Assembly (NCBI RefSeq): GCF_004519545.1
Contig: NZ_SDKM01000012.1
Location: forward strand, 1-64,000
Length of the DNA: 64,000 nt
From: Nocardioides guangzhouensis
Lineage (GTDB): Bacteria; Actinomycetota; Actinomycetes; Propionibacteriales; Nocardioidaceae
Direction: 5' to 3'
Below, in pieces: positions 23,298 to 34,721 of this stretch. The notes under the pieces were generated by a model. It was not told the DNA's origin. It worked only from the letters and a program-made list of their open reading frames with translations, and made no database searches. Position 1 is the first letter of the stretch. Each line of letters begins with the position of its first letter. A program made the translations under genes and the position numbers.

Positions 23298-24479
23298 ATG
23301 TCTGACATCAGCCTTCACCTCGCCGGGACCGTCGAGAAGCTCGGCGACGAGCTGGTCGACTTCCGCCGCGACCTCCATGCCCACCCGGAGCTCTCCTGGA
23401 GCGAGGTGCGCACCACCGAGCGGGTGGCGATGCGCCTCGAGGAGGCCGGGCTGCGGGTGCGCCGGATGCCTCGCAGCGGGCTGATCGCGGAGGTCGGGGA
23501 GTCCGGCCCCCTGGTCGCGCTCCGGGCCGACCTCGACGCCCTGCCGGTGGAGGACCGCACCGACGACCCGTGGGCGAGCACCGTCCCCGGGGTCGCGCAC
23601 GCCTGCGGCCACGACGTGCACGCCACCGCCCTGGTCGGAGCCGGCCTGGCCCTGGCCGAGCTGCACACGGCGGGGCTGCTCCGGGGCCGGGTGCGGCTGC
23701 TGTTCCAGCCCGCCGAGGAGGTCATGCCCGGCGGTGCGCTCGAGCTGATGTCGCTGGGTGCCCTCGACGGGGTCACCCGGGTGTTCGGGCTCCACTGCGA
23801 CCCGAGCCTCGACGTCGGGCACATCGGGCTCCGCGAGGGCCCGCTCACCGGTGCCGCCGACGCGCTGAGCGTCCAGCTCAAGGGCAAGGGCGGCCACACC
23901 TCGCGCCCGCACCTCACCGAGGACCTCACCTTCGCGCTCGGCAAGCTGGTCACCGAGCTGCCCGCGATCCTGTCCCGCCGCCTCGACCCGCGCGCGGGTG
24001 TGAGCGTGGTGTGGGGACTGGTCCAGGCCGGCTCCACCCACAACGTCATCCCCGACACCGGCCGGGTCGCCGGCACCGTCCGCATGCTCGACGCGGTCGC
24101 CTGGGCCGATGCGGAGCGGGTGGTGCGCGAGCTGGTCGACCAGGTGGTCGAGCCGTACGGCGTCACCGCCGAGGTCGCCTACCAGCGCGGCGTCCCGCCG
24201 GTGGTCAACGAGCACGTCTCGACCCAGCTGCTCGGCCGGGCGGTCGAGCGGGTGGTCGGGGAGGCCGGGCACGTGCCCACCGCCCAGAGCCTCGGCGGCG
24301 AGGACTTCGGGTGGTACCTCGACCGCATGCCCGGGGCCATGGGACGCCTCGGCACCCGCACGCCGGGGGGCGCGACGTACGACCTCCACCAGGGCGACCT
24401 GAGGGTCGACGAGCGCGCCGCCGTGATCGGTGCCCGGGTGCTCGCCGAGGCCGCCGTCGGAGCCATCGCACACGCCTGA
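23298..24479 (+). CDS. M20-family amidohydrolase (HipO/AbgB-like)
   Basis: A 393-residue cytoplasmic metallo-amidohydrolase. Metal-binding motifs appear in order: ACGHDVH, QPAEEVMPGG, GLHCDPS and a C-terminal YDLHQGDL histidine. The lid domain contains KGKGGHTSRPH. Relatives cleave N-acyl amino acids or aromatic amides; the substrate is not evident. A TATCCT box at 23283-23288 precedes ATG 23298. It directly precedes the nucleoside-uptake genes but has its own gap, so functional linkage is uncertain. Confidence 0.88.
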   Translation: MSDISLHLAGTVEKLGDELVDFRRDLHAHPELSWSEVRTTERVAMRLEEAGLRVRRMPRSGLIAEVGESGPLVALRADLDALPVEDRTDDPWASTVPGVAHACGHDVHATALVGAGLALAELHTAGLLRGRVRLLFQPAEEVMPGGALELMSLGALDGVTRVFGLHCDPSLDVGHIGLREGPLTGAADALSVQLKGKGGHTSRPHLTEDLTFALGKLVTELPAILSRRLDPRAGVSVVWGLVQAGSTHNVIPDTGRVAGTVRMLDAVAWADAERVVRELVDQVVEPYGVTAEVAYQRGVPPVVNEHVSTQLLGRAVERVVGEAGHVPTAQSLGGEDFGWYLDRMPGAMGRLGTRTPGGATYDLHQGDLRVDERAAVIGARVLAEAAVGAIAHA

Positions 24480-24534
24480 CAACCCTCCGGTAACAGTTCG
24501 GCCAACAATCACCGAATCACACCGTTGTCTCCCT

Positions 24535-24540
24535 TAGGGT
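24535..24540 (+). promoter_or_regulatory. Putative -10 box (TAGGGT) of the nucleoside uptake operon
   Basis: TAGGGT lies about 65 bases before the lipoprotein start, which would give a leader of roughly 60 bases ending in AAGGGAGG. Confidence 0.4.
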
Positions 24541-24605
24541 GAGCGCGCACAGTGCGTCCCAATCGGGTGACGCGCATTTCAGTCACTTCTTGTAAGGGAG
24601 GCGTC

Positions 24606-25694
24606 TTGCGCAGGTTCAGCAAGATTGCAGCCGTGGCCCTGGTGGCGTCCCTGACGCTCGCCGGCTGCGGCAACGACGACAACTCCTCGGGTTCGGACTC
24701 CGCCGAGGGCTGCAAGGGCGCGAGCGGAGACGGCCCCAAGGTCGGCCTCGCGTACGACGTCGGGGGCCGTGGCGACCGTTCGTTCAACGACTCGGCGTGG
24801 GAGGGCATGCAGAAGGCGATCGACGACCTCGGCGCCACCTGCACCGAGGCCAAGGCCGCGGCGGGCGAGAACGACACCCAGCGCGAGGAGCGCCTCCGTA
24901 CCCTTGCCGAGCAGGGCTTCGACCCGGTCGTGGCGATCGGCTTCATCTACTCCCCGGCCGCCGCCAAGGTCGCCGCCGAGTTCCCCGACACCCACTTCTC
25001 CGTGATCGACGGGTACAGCCAGTTCCTGGTCGGCGAGAAGCCGCTGGACAACCTGGTCGACCTGACCTTCGCCGAGGAGCAGGGCTCCTACCTGGTCGGT
25101 GTCGCTGCTGCGCTCACCACCAAGGCCAAGCACGTCGGTTTCGTCGGCGGCACCCATGGTGACCTGATCAAGAAGTTCGAGGCGGGCTACGAGGCCGGCG
25201 TGAAGTCGGTCGACCCGAGCATCAAGATCGAGGTCAAGTACCTCACCGAGGACCCGAACGACGGCAAGGTCGGCTTCGAGAACCCGTCCGGTGGCAAGCT
25301 CGCCGCCGAGGGCCAGCTCGACAAGGGCGCCGACGTGATCTACCACGCGGCCGGCAAGTCCGGGAACGGCGTGTTCGAGGCCGTCGAGGCTGCCGGTGAC
25401 GGCATCTGGGCGATCGGTGTGGACTCCGACCAGTACCAGACCGCTCCCGCGGGCCAGAAGGAGCACATCCTCACCTCGATGCTCAAGCGCATCGACACCG
25501 CGGTGTTCGAGTACGTCAAGGCGGTCGGCGACGGCCAGGCGCCCTCGGGCAACGTGACCTACGACCTGGCCGGTGACGGCGTCGGCTACTCCACCTCCGG
25601 TGGCTTCGTCGACGACATCAAGGACCAGATCGACGCGGCCGCGGAGAAGATCAAGAGCGGCGAGGTCAAGGTGCCCACGGCTCCGGCCAACTGA
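24606..25694 (+). CDS. BMP/PnrA-type nucleoside-binding lipoprotein
   Basis: A 362-residue surface substrate-binding protein. The signal peptide ends in the lipobox LTLAGC, so Cys21 is the lipidation site. The mature part has the Bmp family segments VGLAYDVGGRGDRSFNDSAWEGM, HFSVIDGYSQF, FAEEQGSYLVGVAAAL, HAAGKSGNGVFEA and WAIGVDSDQYQ. BMP proteins next to an RbsA-like ATPase and two such permeases transport nucleosides, which matches the downstream catabolic genes. A TTG start at 24606 is chosen because AAGGGAGG lies just upstream and the signal peptide begins there. Confidence 0.92.
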   Translation: MRRFSKIAAVALVASLTLAGCGNDDNSSGSDSAEGCKGASGDGPKVGLAYDVGGRGDRSFNDSAWEGMQKAIDDLGATCTEAKAAAGENDTQREERLRTLAEQGFDPVVAIGFIYSPAAAKVAAEFPDTHFSVIDGYSQFLVGEKPLDNLVDLTFAEEQGSYLVGVAAALTTKAKHVGFVGGTHGDLIKKFEAGYEAGVKSVDPSIKIEVKYLTEDPNDGKVGFENPSGGKLAAEGQLDKGADVIYHAAGKSGNGVFEAVEAAGDGIWAIGVDSDQYQTAPAGQKEHILTSMLKRIDTAVFEYVKAVGDGQAPSGNVTYDLAGDGVGYSTSGGFVDDIKDQIDAAAEKIKSGEVKVPTAPAN

Positions 25695-25724
25695 CACCCT
25701 GCAGCACGTTCGCACCACCCGTTG

Positions 25725-25763
25725 CGAGTCCGGGACCAGACGATACGTTTGGTCCCGGGCTCG
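25725..25763 (+). promoter_or_regulatory. Intercistronic hairpin between binding protein and ABC genes
   Basis: CGAGTCCGGGACCA (25725-25738) pairs with TGGTCCCGGGCTCG (25750-25763) around an 11-base loop, 18 bases before the ABC ATPase start. Such hairpins often stabilise or attenuate the upstream message and give excess binding protein; a partial terminator is the alternative. Confidence 0.6.
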
Positions 25764-25781
25764 CTACTTTGAGGAGGGACA

Positions 25782-27310
<1,529 letters not shown>

Positions 27311-27314
<4 letters not shown>

Positions 27315-28402
27315 ACCCCGCCAAGCGGATCGGCCTGGCCGTGGCCGCCCCGGTGCTCGCCTTCGCGATCGCCGGCATCTTCGCCAGCGCGCTGCTGGCC
27401 GTGACCGGCAACGACGTGGCCGGCTTCTGGGACACGATGCTGACCTGGCCGGAGAACCGGCAGCTGGTCAACATCCTCAACCAGACCGGCATCCTCTACC
27501 TCTCGGGCCTGGCGGCCGCCATCGGCTTCCGGATGAACCTCTTCAACATCGGAGTCGAGGGCCAGTACCGCATCGGCACCTTCGTCGCCGCCGTGGTCGC
27601 CGGCGAGGCCTGGCTGCCCGGCAAGGCCAACACCCTCCTCGCGATCGTGCTCGCGATGGTCGCGGGTGCGCTGTGGGCCGGCATCGCCGGCCTGCTGCGG
27701 GTCACCCGCGGCGTCAGCGAGGTCATCTCGACGATCATGCTGAACTCCATCGCCGGCCTCCTGGTCGGCTACCTCGTCGCCAAGGTCGGCGTCACCACCG
27801 GCGTCTCGACCGGCACCAAGACGATCCCCGAGGAGAGCTGGGTCGGCGGGATCCAGATCTTCGGCGACACGCCCACCGAGCTCTACGGCCTGGTGCTGCT
27901 CGCGATCGTCGCGGGCGTCGCCTTCCACGTGATGCTCAACAACACGACGTTCGGCTTCAACCTGCGGGCAACCGGCCGCTCCGAGAGCGCGGCAGTCGCC
28001 GCGGGGGTCGACGTCAAGCGGATGGTGGTCACCTCGATGCTGCTCTCCGGCGCCGTCGCGGGCCTGATCGGCATGCCGGTCCTGTTCGGGCAGGCGCACA
28101 ACTACGGCACGTCGTTCCAGCTCGGCATCGGCTTCGCTGGCATCGCGGTCGCGCTGCTCGGTCGCAACCACCCGGTCGGCATCGCCCTCGGCGCGCTGGT
28201 CTTCTCGTTCCTCGCCGAGCAGGGCAACGTGCTCAACATCCTGGTCGGTGTCTCGCCCGACATCGTGGCCGTCACCCAGGGCATCATCCTGCTCGCCGTG
28301 GTCATCGCCTACGAGTTCGTCCGTCGTTACCGCCTCCGGCTGGAGCAGTCCTCCGTCGCCGAGCAAGTCGCCGGCCCTGCCACCGAGGAGGCCAAGGCAT
28401 GA
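27311..28402 (+). CDS. Nucleoside ABC transporter permease 1
   Basis: A 363-residue membrane protein of the BPD_transp_2 (branched-chain/ribose-type) permease family with 8-9 helices. It contains GFRMNLFNIGVEGQYRIG and GFNLRATGRSESAA, typical of the longer permease in Bmp-type nucleoside importers. The GTG start overlaps the ATPase stop, and its own stop overlaps the next start (ATGA), so the three genes are translationally coupled. Confidence 0.92.
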
Positions 28403-29667
28403 GCGTCGTCGTCCCTGCTGCCGGCACCGCCGCGGCCCCCGGTGCGCCGCTTCCGGACCGCCAGAGCAAGATCATCCGCTGGACGGCGTACTTCCTCGCC
28501 GGGTTCGTCCTGGTGTCGCTCACCCGCGTGGTGACCGGCGCCGACGACATCAACTCCACGGGCGCCCTGCGGGCCGCTCTCGTCGCGACCATCCCGATCC
28601 TGATGGCCGGTCTCGGCGGCCTGTGGTCGGAGCGGTCCGGCGTGGTCAACATCGGCCTCGAGGGCATGATGATCCTCGGCACCCTGGGTGCCGGCTACTA
28701 CGGCTACAACCACGGCCTGGTGGCCGGCCTGCTCGGCGCGATCGCGTTCGGCGCGATCGGCGGCGCCCTGCACGCGCTCGTGTGCGTGATCTTCGGCGTC
28801 GACCACATCGTCTCCGGTGTCGCGATCAACATCATCGCCGCCGGCCTGGCCGCGTTCCTCGCGGAGGAGTGGTTCACGGACCTCGAAGGCGGCGGCCCGA
28901 CGCAGTCGCCGCCGCTGCCGGAGGTGCCGACGATCACGATCGGCCCGCTCGCCGACTTCTGCTCCGAGATGCAGGACAAGGGCTGGTTCCTGGTGTCCGA
29001 CCTGTTCTCGCTGCTCGGCGTGCTGGTCGACCGGATGTCGATCCTCACGCTGGTCGCGCTGGTCCTGGTGCCGATCACCGGCTGGATCCTCTGGCGGACC
29101 CCGTTCGGGCTGCGCACCCGCTCGACCGGGGAGTCGCCGTCGGCCGCCGAGTCGCTGGGCGTCAACGTCTACCTCTACAAGTTCATCGCGGTCACCGTCT
29201 CGGGCTGCCTGGCCGGGTTCGCGGGCGCCTACCTCGCGACCGTGTCCTCCAGCGGCTACCAGAACGGCATGACCGGCGGGATGGGCTACATCGGCCTTGC
29301 CGCGATGATCTTCGGCAACTGGCGACCTGGCGGCCTGCTCGTCGGCGCCGTCCTGTTCGGCTACACGCAGGCCGTCCAGCTGCGCAACGGCGAGCAGTCG
29401 CTGCACGCACTGCTGCTGGCGATCGCGGTGCTGCTGCTCTGGGTGGCGTTCACTCAGTTCCGGCGCAAGGCGACCTACCAGGCGATCGGCTCCGTGGTGG
29501 CGGCCGCGCTGGCCCTCCTGTGGTACCTCACCACCGACGAGGTGCCGCGCGAGTTCACCGGCATGGCGCCGTACGTCGCGACCCTGCTGGTGCTGGCGCT
29601 CGCCTCGCAGCAGCTGCGGATGCCGGCGGCCGACGGTCAGATCTACCGCAAGGGCTCGGCCGGCTGA
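28399..29667 (+). CDS. Nucleoside ABC transporter permease 2
   Basis: A 422-residue permease of the same family, with GLGGLWSERSGVVNIGLEGMMILG and LRTRSTGESPSAAESLGVNVYLYK, and a C-terminal extension of two or three extra helices. It pairs with the upstream permease to form the channel. ATG 28399 is preferred over upstream in-frame codons because it forms the ATGA overlap. Its stop overlaps the cdd start (TGATG). Confidence 0.92.
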   Translation: MSVVVPAAGTAAAPGAPLPDRQSKIIRWTAYFLAGFVLVSLTRVVTGADDINSTGALRAALVATIPILMAGLGGLWSERSGVVNIGLEGMMILGTLGAGYYGYNHGLVAGLLGAIAFGAIGGALHALVCVIFGVDHIVSGVAINIIAAGLAAFLAEEWFTDLEGGGPTQSPPLPEVPTITIGPLADFCSEMQDKGWFLVSDLFSLLGVLVDRMSILTLVALVLVPITGWILWRTPFGLRTRSTGESPSAAESLGVNVYLYKFIAVTVSGCLAGFAGAYLATVSSSGYQNGMTGGMGYIGLAAMIFGNWRPGGLLVGAVLFGYTQAVQLRNGEQSLHALLLAIAVLLLWVAFTQFRRKATYQAIGSVVAAALALLWYLTTDEVPREFTGMAPYVATLLVLALASQQLRMPAADGQIYRKGSAG

Positions 29668-30077
29668 TGACGGCCGAGTCCACCCGCGAGGTCGACTGGG
29701 ACGGGCTGAAGGCAGCCGCGGTCGAGGCGATGGGCCGCGCCTACGCGCCGTACTCCGGGTTCCCGGTGGGCGCCGCGGCGCTGGCCGACGACGGCCGCCT
29801 GGTGACGGGCTGCAACGTCGAGAACGCGGCGTACGGCGTGGGGCTGTGCGCGGAGTGCGGCCTGGTCTCGCAGCTGCACCTGACCGGTGGCGGGAAGCTG
29901 ACGCACTTCGTGTGCGTCAACGGCAACAGCGAGCTGCTGATGCCGTGCGGCCGCTGCCGGCAGCTGCTGTTCGAGAACGGCGGCCCGGCGCTGCAGCTGA
30001 TGACCGTCTCGGGGGTCCGGTCGATGACGGAGATCCTCCCGGATGCGTTCGGACCCGATGCGCTCGACCTCTCTTGA
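29667..30077 (+). CDS. cdd: Cytidine deaminase
   Basis: A 136-residue homotetrameric-type enzyme that converts (deoxy)cytidine to (deoxy)uridine. The zinc site is visible as CNVENAAYGVGLCAECG (catalytic Glu in CAE) and MPCGRCRQLL (two Cys ligands). YAPYSGFPVGAAAL is the family N-terminal motif. It shares a base with the permease stop (TGATG), placing it in the uptake operon. The following P450 gene starts inside its 3' end. Confidence 0.95.
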   Translation: MTAESTREVDWDGLKAAAVEAMGRAYAPYSGFPVGAAALADDGRLVTGCNVENAAYGVGLCAECGLVSQLHLTGGGKLTHFVCVNGNSELLMPCGRCRQLLFENGGPALQLMTVSGVRSMTEILPDAFGPDALDLS

Positions 30078-31212
30078 CCTGACCGCGCCCGACGTCGTCG
30101 CCGACCCCTACCCGCACTTCGCGCGGGAGCGGGAGCTCGGCGCCGTCGCCTGGCACGAGCCGTCGGGGATGTACCTCACGTTCTCCCACGCGACGGTCGG
30201 CCAGGTGCAGCGCGACCGGCGGCTCGGCCGGCTCTGGCAGGACAAGGAGCCGCTCGACTACCTCGAGCCGTTCAACCTCCTGCACCGCAACCAGATGATG
30301 GAGAACGAGCCGCCCGAGCACACCCGGCTGCGGCGGCCCGTCGCGCGGGCGTTCGCGCGCGGGCACGTGGAGCGGCTCCGGCCGCGGGTCCGGGAGCTGG
30401 CCGCGACGTTGCTCGCGGACGTCGACCCCGACGGCTTCGACGTGATCGCGGGATACGCCGAGCCGCTGCCGGTGCTGGTCATCGCCGACCTGCTCGGGGT
30501 GCCGCGGTCCTACGCGCACGACCTGCGCGACTGGTCGCAGGCGATCGTGCGGATGTACGAGGTCGCCCCCTCGCAGCAGACCGTCGACGACGCCGTACGC
30601 GCGGCCGTCGACTTCGCGGGCCTGGTCCGCGAGCTGGTCGCCGAGCGCCGGGCCACGCCCGCCGACGACCTGGTCACCGACCTGGTGGCAACCGAGCTGT
30701 CCGAGGACGAGGTGGTCGCCGCCGTCGTGCTGCTGCTCAACGCCGGCCACGAGGCGTCCGTGAACGTCTTCGGCAACGGGCTGGCCGCGATGCTGCGCCG
30801 CGGGCTGCGCCCGGGCACGGGCGTCGAGGCCACGGTGGAGGAGATGCTGCGCTTCGACTCCGCGCTGCAGCTCTTCGAGCGCACCGCGACCGAGGACGTG
30901 CAGGTGGGCGAGGTGCTGGTCGAGGAGGGCCAGAAGATCGCGGCCCTGCTCGGGGCCGCCAACCGGGACCCCGCGGTCTTCGAGGCCCCCGACGTGTTCC
31001 GGGTCGACCGGACCCCCAACAACCACCTGGCCTTCGGCGTCGGCGTGCACTTCTGCCTCGGCGCCCCGCTGGCGCGCATGGAGCTCGGCGAGTCCCTGCC
31101 CCAGCTGTTCGCCACCTTCCCCGACCTCGAGCTGGCCGGTGAGCCGGAGAGCCGGGGGACCTTCGTGCTGCGGGGCTACCGCAGCGTGCCCGTGAGAGGA
31201 AGCCATGCCTGA
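30043..31212 (+). CDS. Cytochrome P450 coupled to nucleoside catabolic genes
   Basis: A 389-residue soluble bacterial P450. It shows the I-helix AGHE at about residues 234-237 (followed by A-S where the family often has T-T), the K-helix ExxR at E267-R270, and the heme-thiolate motif FGVGVHFCLG at 331-340 with Cys338 as ligand. Starts at 30043 (GGAG upstream) or 30058 both overlap cdd, and the stop lies 8 bases inside deoA. The gene is thus locked between cdd and deoA. Its substrate is unknown; a nucleoside, base or deoxyribose derivative is inferred from position only. No ferredoxin gene is nearby. Confidence 0.92.
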   Translation: MRSDPMRSTSLDLTAPDVVADPYPHFARERELGAVAWHEPSGMYLTFSHATVGQVQRDRRLGRLWQDKEPLDYLEPFNLLHRNQMMENEPPEHTRLRRPVARAFARGHVERLRPRVRELAATLLADVDPDGFDVIAGYAEPLPVLVIADLLGVPRSYAHDLRDWSQAIVRMYEVAPSQQTVDDAVRAAVDFAGLVRELVAERRATPADDLVTDLVATELSEDEVVAAVVLLLNAGHEASVNVFGNGLAAMLRRGLRPGTGVEATVEEMLRFDSALQLFERTATEDVQVGEVLVEEGQKIAALLGAANRDPAVFEAPDVFRVDRTPNNHLAFGVGVHFCLGAPLARMELGESLPQLFATFPDLELAGEPESRGTFVLRGYRSVPVRGSHA

Positions 31213-32509
31213 GCACACCCCCGCCGCCGCCCACGACGCCGTCGAGGTGATCATCGCCAAGCGCGACCGGAGCGAGCTGAGCGACAGCCAGATCGACTGG
31301 GTGGTCGACGCCTACACGCGCGGCGTGGTCGCCGACGAGCAGATGTCCTCGCTGGCGATGGCGATCCTGCTCAACGGCATGAACCGTCGCGAGATCGCCC
31401 GCTGGACCAGCGCCATGATCGCGTCCGGCGAGCGGATGGACTTCTCGTCGCTGTCCCGCCCGACCGCCGACAAGCACTCCACCGGTGGCGTGGGCGACAA
31501 GATCACGCTGCCCCTCGCACCGCTGGTCGCCGCCTGCGGCGTCGCCGTGCCCCAGCTCTCCGGCCGCGGCCTCGGCCACACCGGCGGCACCCTCGACAAG
31601 CTGGAGTCGATCCCCGGCTGGCGGGCCGACCTGTCCAACGAGGCGATGCTCGCCCAGCTCGAGTCCGTCGGCGCGGTGATCTGCGCCGCCGGCACCGGCC
31701 TCGCTCCGGCCGACAAGAAGCTCTACGCGCTGCGCGACGTGACCGGCACGGTCGAGGCGATCCCGCTGATCGCGTCCTCGATCATGTCCAAGAAGATCGC
31801 CGAGGGCACCGGCTCGCTGGTGCTCGACGTGAAGGTCGGCACCGGCGCGTTCATGAAGGACGTGGCCAGGGCCCGCGAGCTGGCCGAGACCATGGTCGGC
31901 CTCGGCACCGACGCCGGCGTGCACACCGTCGCCCTGCTCACCGACATGTCCACTCCGCTGGGGCTGACCGCCGGCAACGGGGTCGAGGTCGCCGAGTCGG
32001 TGGAGGTCCTCGCCGGCGGAGGCCCCGCCGACGTGGTCGAGCTGACCCTCGCCCTGGCCCGCGAGATGCTCGCCGGGGCCGGCCGCGACGACGTCGACCC
32101 GGCGGGGAAGCTGGCCGACGGCTCGGCCATGGACGCCTGGAAGGCGATGATCCGCGCCCAGGCCGGTGACCCCGACGCGCCCCTTCCGCAGGCCCGGGAG
32201 ACGCACGTCGTCGACGCGCCGTCGACCGGCGTGCTCACCCGCCTCGACGCGATGGCCGTCGGCCTGGCCGCCTGGCGTCTCGGCGCCGGCCGCGCCAAGC
32301 AGGGCGACACGGTCCAGGCCGGTGCCGGCGTGGTCTGGCACGCCCGGCCCGGTGACGCGGTCACCGAGGGCCAGCCGCTGTTCACGCTGCTCACCGACGA
32401 GGAGGCCCGCTTCGAGCGTGCGCTCGCCTCGCTCGACGGCGGCTACGACATCGCGCCGGCCGGCACGCCGTACACGCCCCAGCCGCTGATCATCGACCGG
32501 GTCTCCTGA
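31205..32509 (+). CDS. deoA: Thymidine (pyrimidine-nucleoside) phosphorylase
   Basis: A 434-residue enzyme that phosphorolyses thymidine or deoxyuridine to base and deoxyribose-1-phosphate. It carries the family signature LSGRGLGHTGGTLDKLES, the phosphate-binding KHSTGGVGDK and the C-terminal PYNP domain. The start overlaps the P450 stop, completing the chain transporter-cdd-P450-deoA. It ends 7 bases from the convergent MaoC gene. Confidence 0.96.
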   Translation: MPEHTPAAAHDAVEVIIAKRDRSELSDSQIDWVVDAYTRGVVADEQMSSLAMAILLNGMNRREIARWTSAMIASGERMDFSSLSRPTADKHSTGGVGDKITLPLAPLVAACGVAVPQLSGRGLGHTGGTLDKLESIPGWRADLSNEAMLAQLESVGAVICAAGTGLAPADKKLYALRDVTGTVEAIPLIASSIMSKKIAEGTGSLVLDVKVGTGAFMKDVARARELAETMVGLGTDAGVHTVALLTDMSTPLGLTAGNGVEVAESVEVLAGGGPADVVELTLALAREMLAGAGRDDVDPAGKLADGSAMDAWKAMIRAQAGDPDAPLPQARETHVVDAPSTGVLTRLDAMAVGLAAWRLGAGRAKQGDTVQAGAGVVWHARPGDAVTEGQPLFTLLTDEEARFERALASLDGGYDIAPAGTPYTPQPLIIDRVS

Positions 32510-32516
32510 GCGCCGG

Positions 32517-32969
32517 TCAGGGGAGCAGCAGCACGACCGTCTCGGCGACACAGGCCGGCTTGGCCTGGCCCTCGATCTCGACGGTGTACGTCGCGTTGAC
32601 CTGCTTGCCGGCGGGCAGGTCGATGACGTCGTCGAGGCGCACGTGCGCGCGGACCCGCTGGCCGACCTTGACCGGGTGCGGGAAGCGGACCTTGTTGAGG
32701 CCGTAGTTGAGCTTGGCGCCCGGGGTGTCGAAGGTCATCACCTCGTTGCCGAAGTGGGGGATCAGCGACAGCGTCATGTAGCCGTGCGCCACCGGGCCTC
32801 CGAAGGGGCCGGCGTTGGCGCGCTCGACGTCGACGTGGATCCACTGGTGGTCGTCGGTCGCGTCGGCGAAGAGGTTCACCCGGTCCTGGTCGATCTCGAG
32901 CCACTCGGAGTGCCCGAGCTCGGTGTTGGCGGCCGCGGCCACCTCGTCCAGGGTGCTGAACACGCGCAT
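32517..32969 (-). CDS. MaoC-like (R)-specific enoyl-CoA hydratase
   Basis: A 150-residue single hot-dog fold. The hydratase 2 motif appears as [14 protein letters not shown]...[15 protein letters not shown], with the catalytic Asp/His pair in the first part. It would hydrate short or medium trans-2-enoyl-CoA. Start ATG 32969 follows GAGGAG. It is a single gene between two plus-strand nucleoside genes. Confidence 0.9.
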   Translation of the reverse strand: MRVFSTLDEVAAAANTELGHSEWLEIDQDRVNLFADATDDHQWIHVDVERANAGPFGGPVAHGYMTLSLIPHFGNEVMTFDTPGAKLNYGLNKVRFPHPVKVGQRVRAHVRLDDVIDLPAGKQVNATYTVEIEGQAKPACVAETVVLLLP

Positions 32970-33079
32970 GGGTCTGCTCCTCGGGGGTCGGGGACTCGAC
33001 GCCGAACCTACCGCCGCCGGTCCCGCCGGTCCCGCCGGGGTCGCCCACCCACGCCCGGGTCAGATGGAAGGATGGGCGG

Positions 33080-34159
33080 ATGAACCCGCGCCCCAGCCGC
33101 GACGTCGTACGCCGCGCCCCCAAGGTCCTGCTCCACGACCACCTCGACGGGGGGCTGCGCCCGGCCACCGTGCTCGAGCTCGCGCGTGAGGTCGGGCACG
33201 AGCTGCCCGCGGACGACGCCGAGTCCCTGGGCCGCTGGTTCGCCGAGTCCGCGGACTCCGGCTCGCTGGTGCGCTACCTCGAGACGTTCGACCACACCGT
33301 CGGGGTCATGCAGACCGCGCCGGCGCTCACCCGGGTCGCGCGCGAGTGCGTGGAGGACCTCGCCGCCGATGGCGTGGTGTACGCCGAGATCCGCTACGCC
33401 CCCGAGCAGCACGTCACCAACGGGCTGACCCTGGACGAGGTGGTGGCCGCCGTCCAGGAGGGCTTCGACCAGGGCGTCGAGGCTGCCGGGGGGACGATCG
33501 TGGTCCGGCAGCTGCTCACCGCGATGCGGCACGCCGCCCGCTCGATGGAGATCGCCCAGCTGGCAGTCTCGTGGCGCGACCGCGGCGTGGCCGGCTTCGA
33601 CATCGCCGGCGCCGAGGCCGGCTTCCCGCCCACCCGGCACCTCGACGCCTTCGAGTACCTCCAGCGCGAGAACTTCCACTTCACGATCCACGCCGGCGAG
33701 GCGTTCGGGCTGCCGTCGATCTGGCAGGCCATCCAGTGGTGCGGCGCGGACCGGCTCGGCCACGGCGTGCGGATCATCGACGACATCACCGTGCACGACG
33801 GCGGGAAGGTCGAGCTGGGCCTGCTCGCGTCGTACGTCCGCGACAAGCGGATCCCGCTCGAGATGGCGCCCGCCTCCAACGTGCAGACCGGCGCGGCGCC
33901 GTCGATCGCCGAGCACCCGATCGGCCTGCTCACGAAGCTGCGCTTCCGGGTCACCGTCAACACCGACAACCGGCTGATGAGCCAGACGTCGATGACCAGC
34001 GAGATGCACGCGCTGGTCGAGGCGTTCGACTACGGCCTCGACGACCTGCGCTGGTTCACGATCAATGCGATGAAGTCGGCGTTCCTTCCGTTCGACGAGC
34101 GGCTCGCGATCATCGACGGCGTCATCAAGCCCGGGTACGCCGAGCTGGCCGCGCGCTGA
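33080..34159 (+). CDS. add: Adenosine deaminase
   Basis: A 359-residue zinc enzyme that converts (deoxy)adenosine to (deoxy)inosine. Metal and catalytic residues are visible in LLHDHLDGG (HxH), [10 protein letters not shown] (His and catalytic Glu), RLGHGVRI and [11 protein letters not shown] (Asp). It extends the nucleoside pathway of the upstream operon. A 110-base gap shared with the divergent MaoC gene probably holds its promoter. Confidence 0.95.
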   Translation: MNPRPSRDVVRRAPKVLLHDHLDGGLRPATVLELAREVGHELPADDAESLGRWFAESADSGSLVRYLETFDHTVGVMQTAPALTRVARECVEDLAADGVVYAEIRYAPEQHVTNGLTLDEVVAAVQEGFDQGVEAAGGTIVVRQLLTAMRHAARSMEIAQLAVSWRDRGVAGFDIAGAEAGFPPTRHLDAFEYLQRENFHFTIHAGEAFGLPSIWQAIQWCGADRLGHGVRIIDDITVHDGGKVELGLLASYVRDKRIPLEMAPASNVQTGAAPSIAEHPIGLLTKLRFRVTVNTDNRLMSQTSMTSEMHALVEAFDYGLDDLRWFTINAMKSAFLPFDERLAIIDGVIKPGYAELAAR

Positions 34160-34172
34160 CCCGGGGGCGGCC

Positions 34173-34721
34173 TCAGCGGGGGAGCACGGTGAACCACGGC
34201 CGCGACCACCCGGCCAGGTGCAGGCTGCCGCCGGTGAAGTCGTCCGGGTCGATGCGTTCCACGCGGCCCCCGGACGGCTCGTAGACGCGCAGGTCGCCGT
34301 CGAGCACGAGCACCACGTGCCGGGGGAGCCAGGTGCTGCCGACGTACAGGGGGACCGGGCGGGTGCGGGCCGCGTTGCGTACCCGGCTCAGGGCGGTGCC
34401 TCGCGCCCACGGGGGGACCGGCAGCGCCTGCCAGCCGATGCCGGTGCGGGAGGCCAGCTCGTTGGCCACCGCCCACGGCGGAGTGCCGAGCTGCATGGGC
34501 CACGGCAGCTGCGAGGCGCCTCGGGCGTCCCGCGAGCCGGTGGTACGCCGGTGGGTCGCCAGCACCTCGGCCGCCCAGCGCTGCTCGATGGTGCCCGAGC
34601 CCTCGGCGATGGTGTCGGCGTACGCCGGGTCGGCGATGGTCCGTGCCATCACCAGGACCGCTGCACCGCAGCTCTGCTGGTCCGGCTGGTGGAGCCGGGC
34701 GGCGGCGAGGCGCGGGTCCAT
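34173..34721 (-). CDS. Hypothetical protein with C39/papain-like Cys-His pattern
   Basis: A 182-residue protein of unknown family. QPDQQSCGAAVLVM (Cys18) resembles the QxxxCG active-site start of C39-like cysteine peptidases, and LPRHVVLVLDGDLRVYEPSGG (His135) resembles their His region, with Glu148 where Asp or Asn is more usual. There is no signal peptide. The start codon overlaps the stop of the kinase gene (TGATG), so the two are coupled. A peptidase role is a suggestion from motif spacing only. Confidence 0.55.
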   Translation of the reverse strand: MDPRLAAARLHQPDQQSCGAAVLVMARTIADPAYADTIAEGSGTIEQRWAAEVLATHRRTTGSRDARGASQLPWPMQLGTPPWAVANELASRTGIGWQALPVPPWARGTALSRVRNAARTRPVPLYVGSTWLPRHVVLVLDGDLRVYEPSGGRVERIDPDDFTGGSLHLAGWSRPWFTVLPR

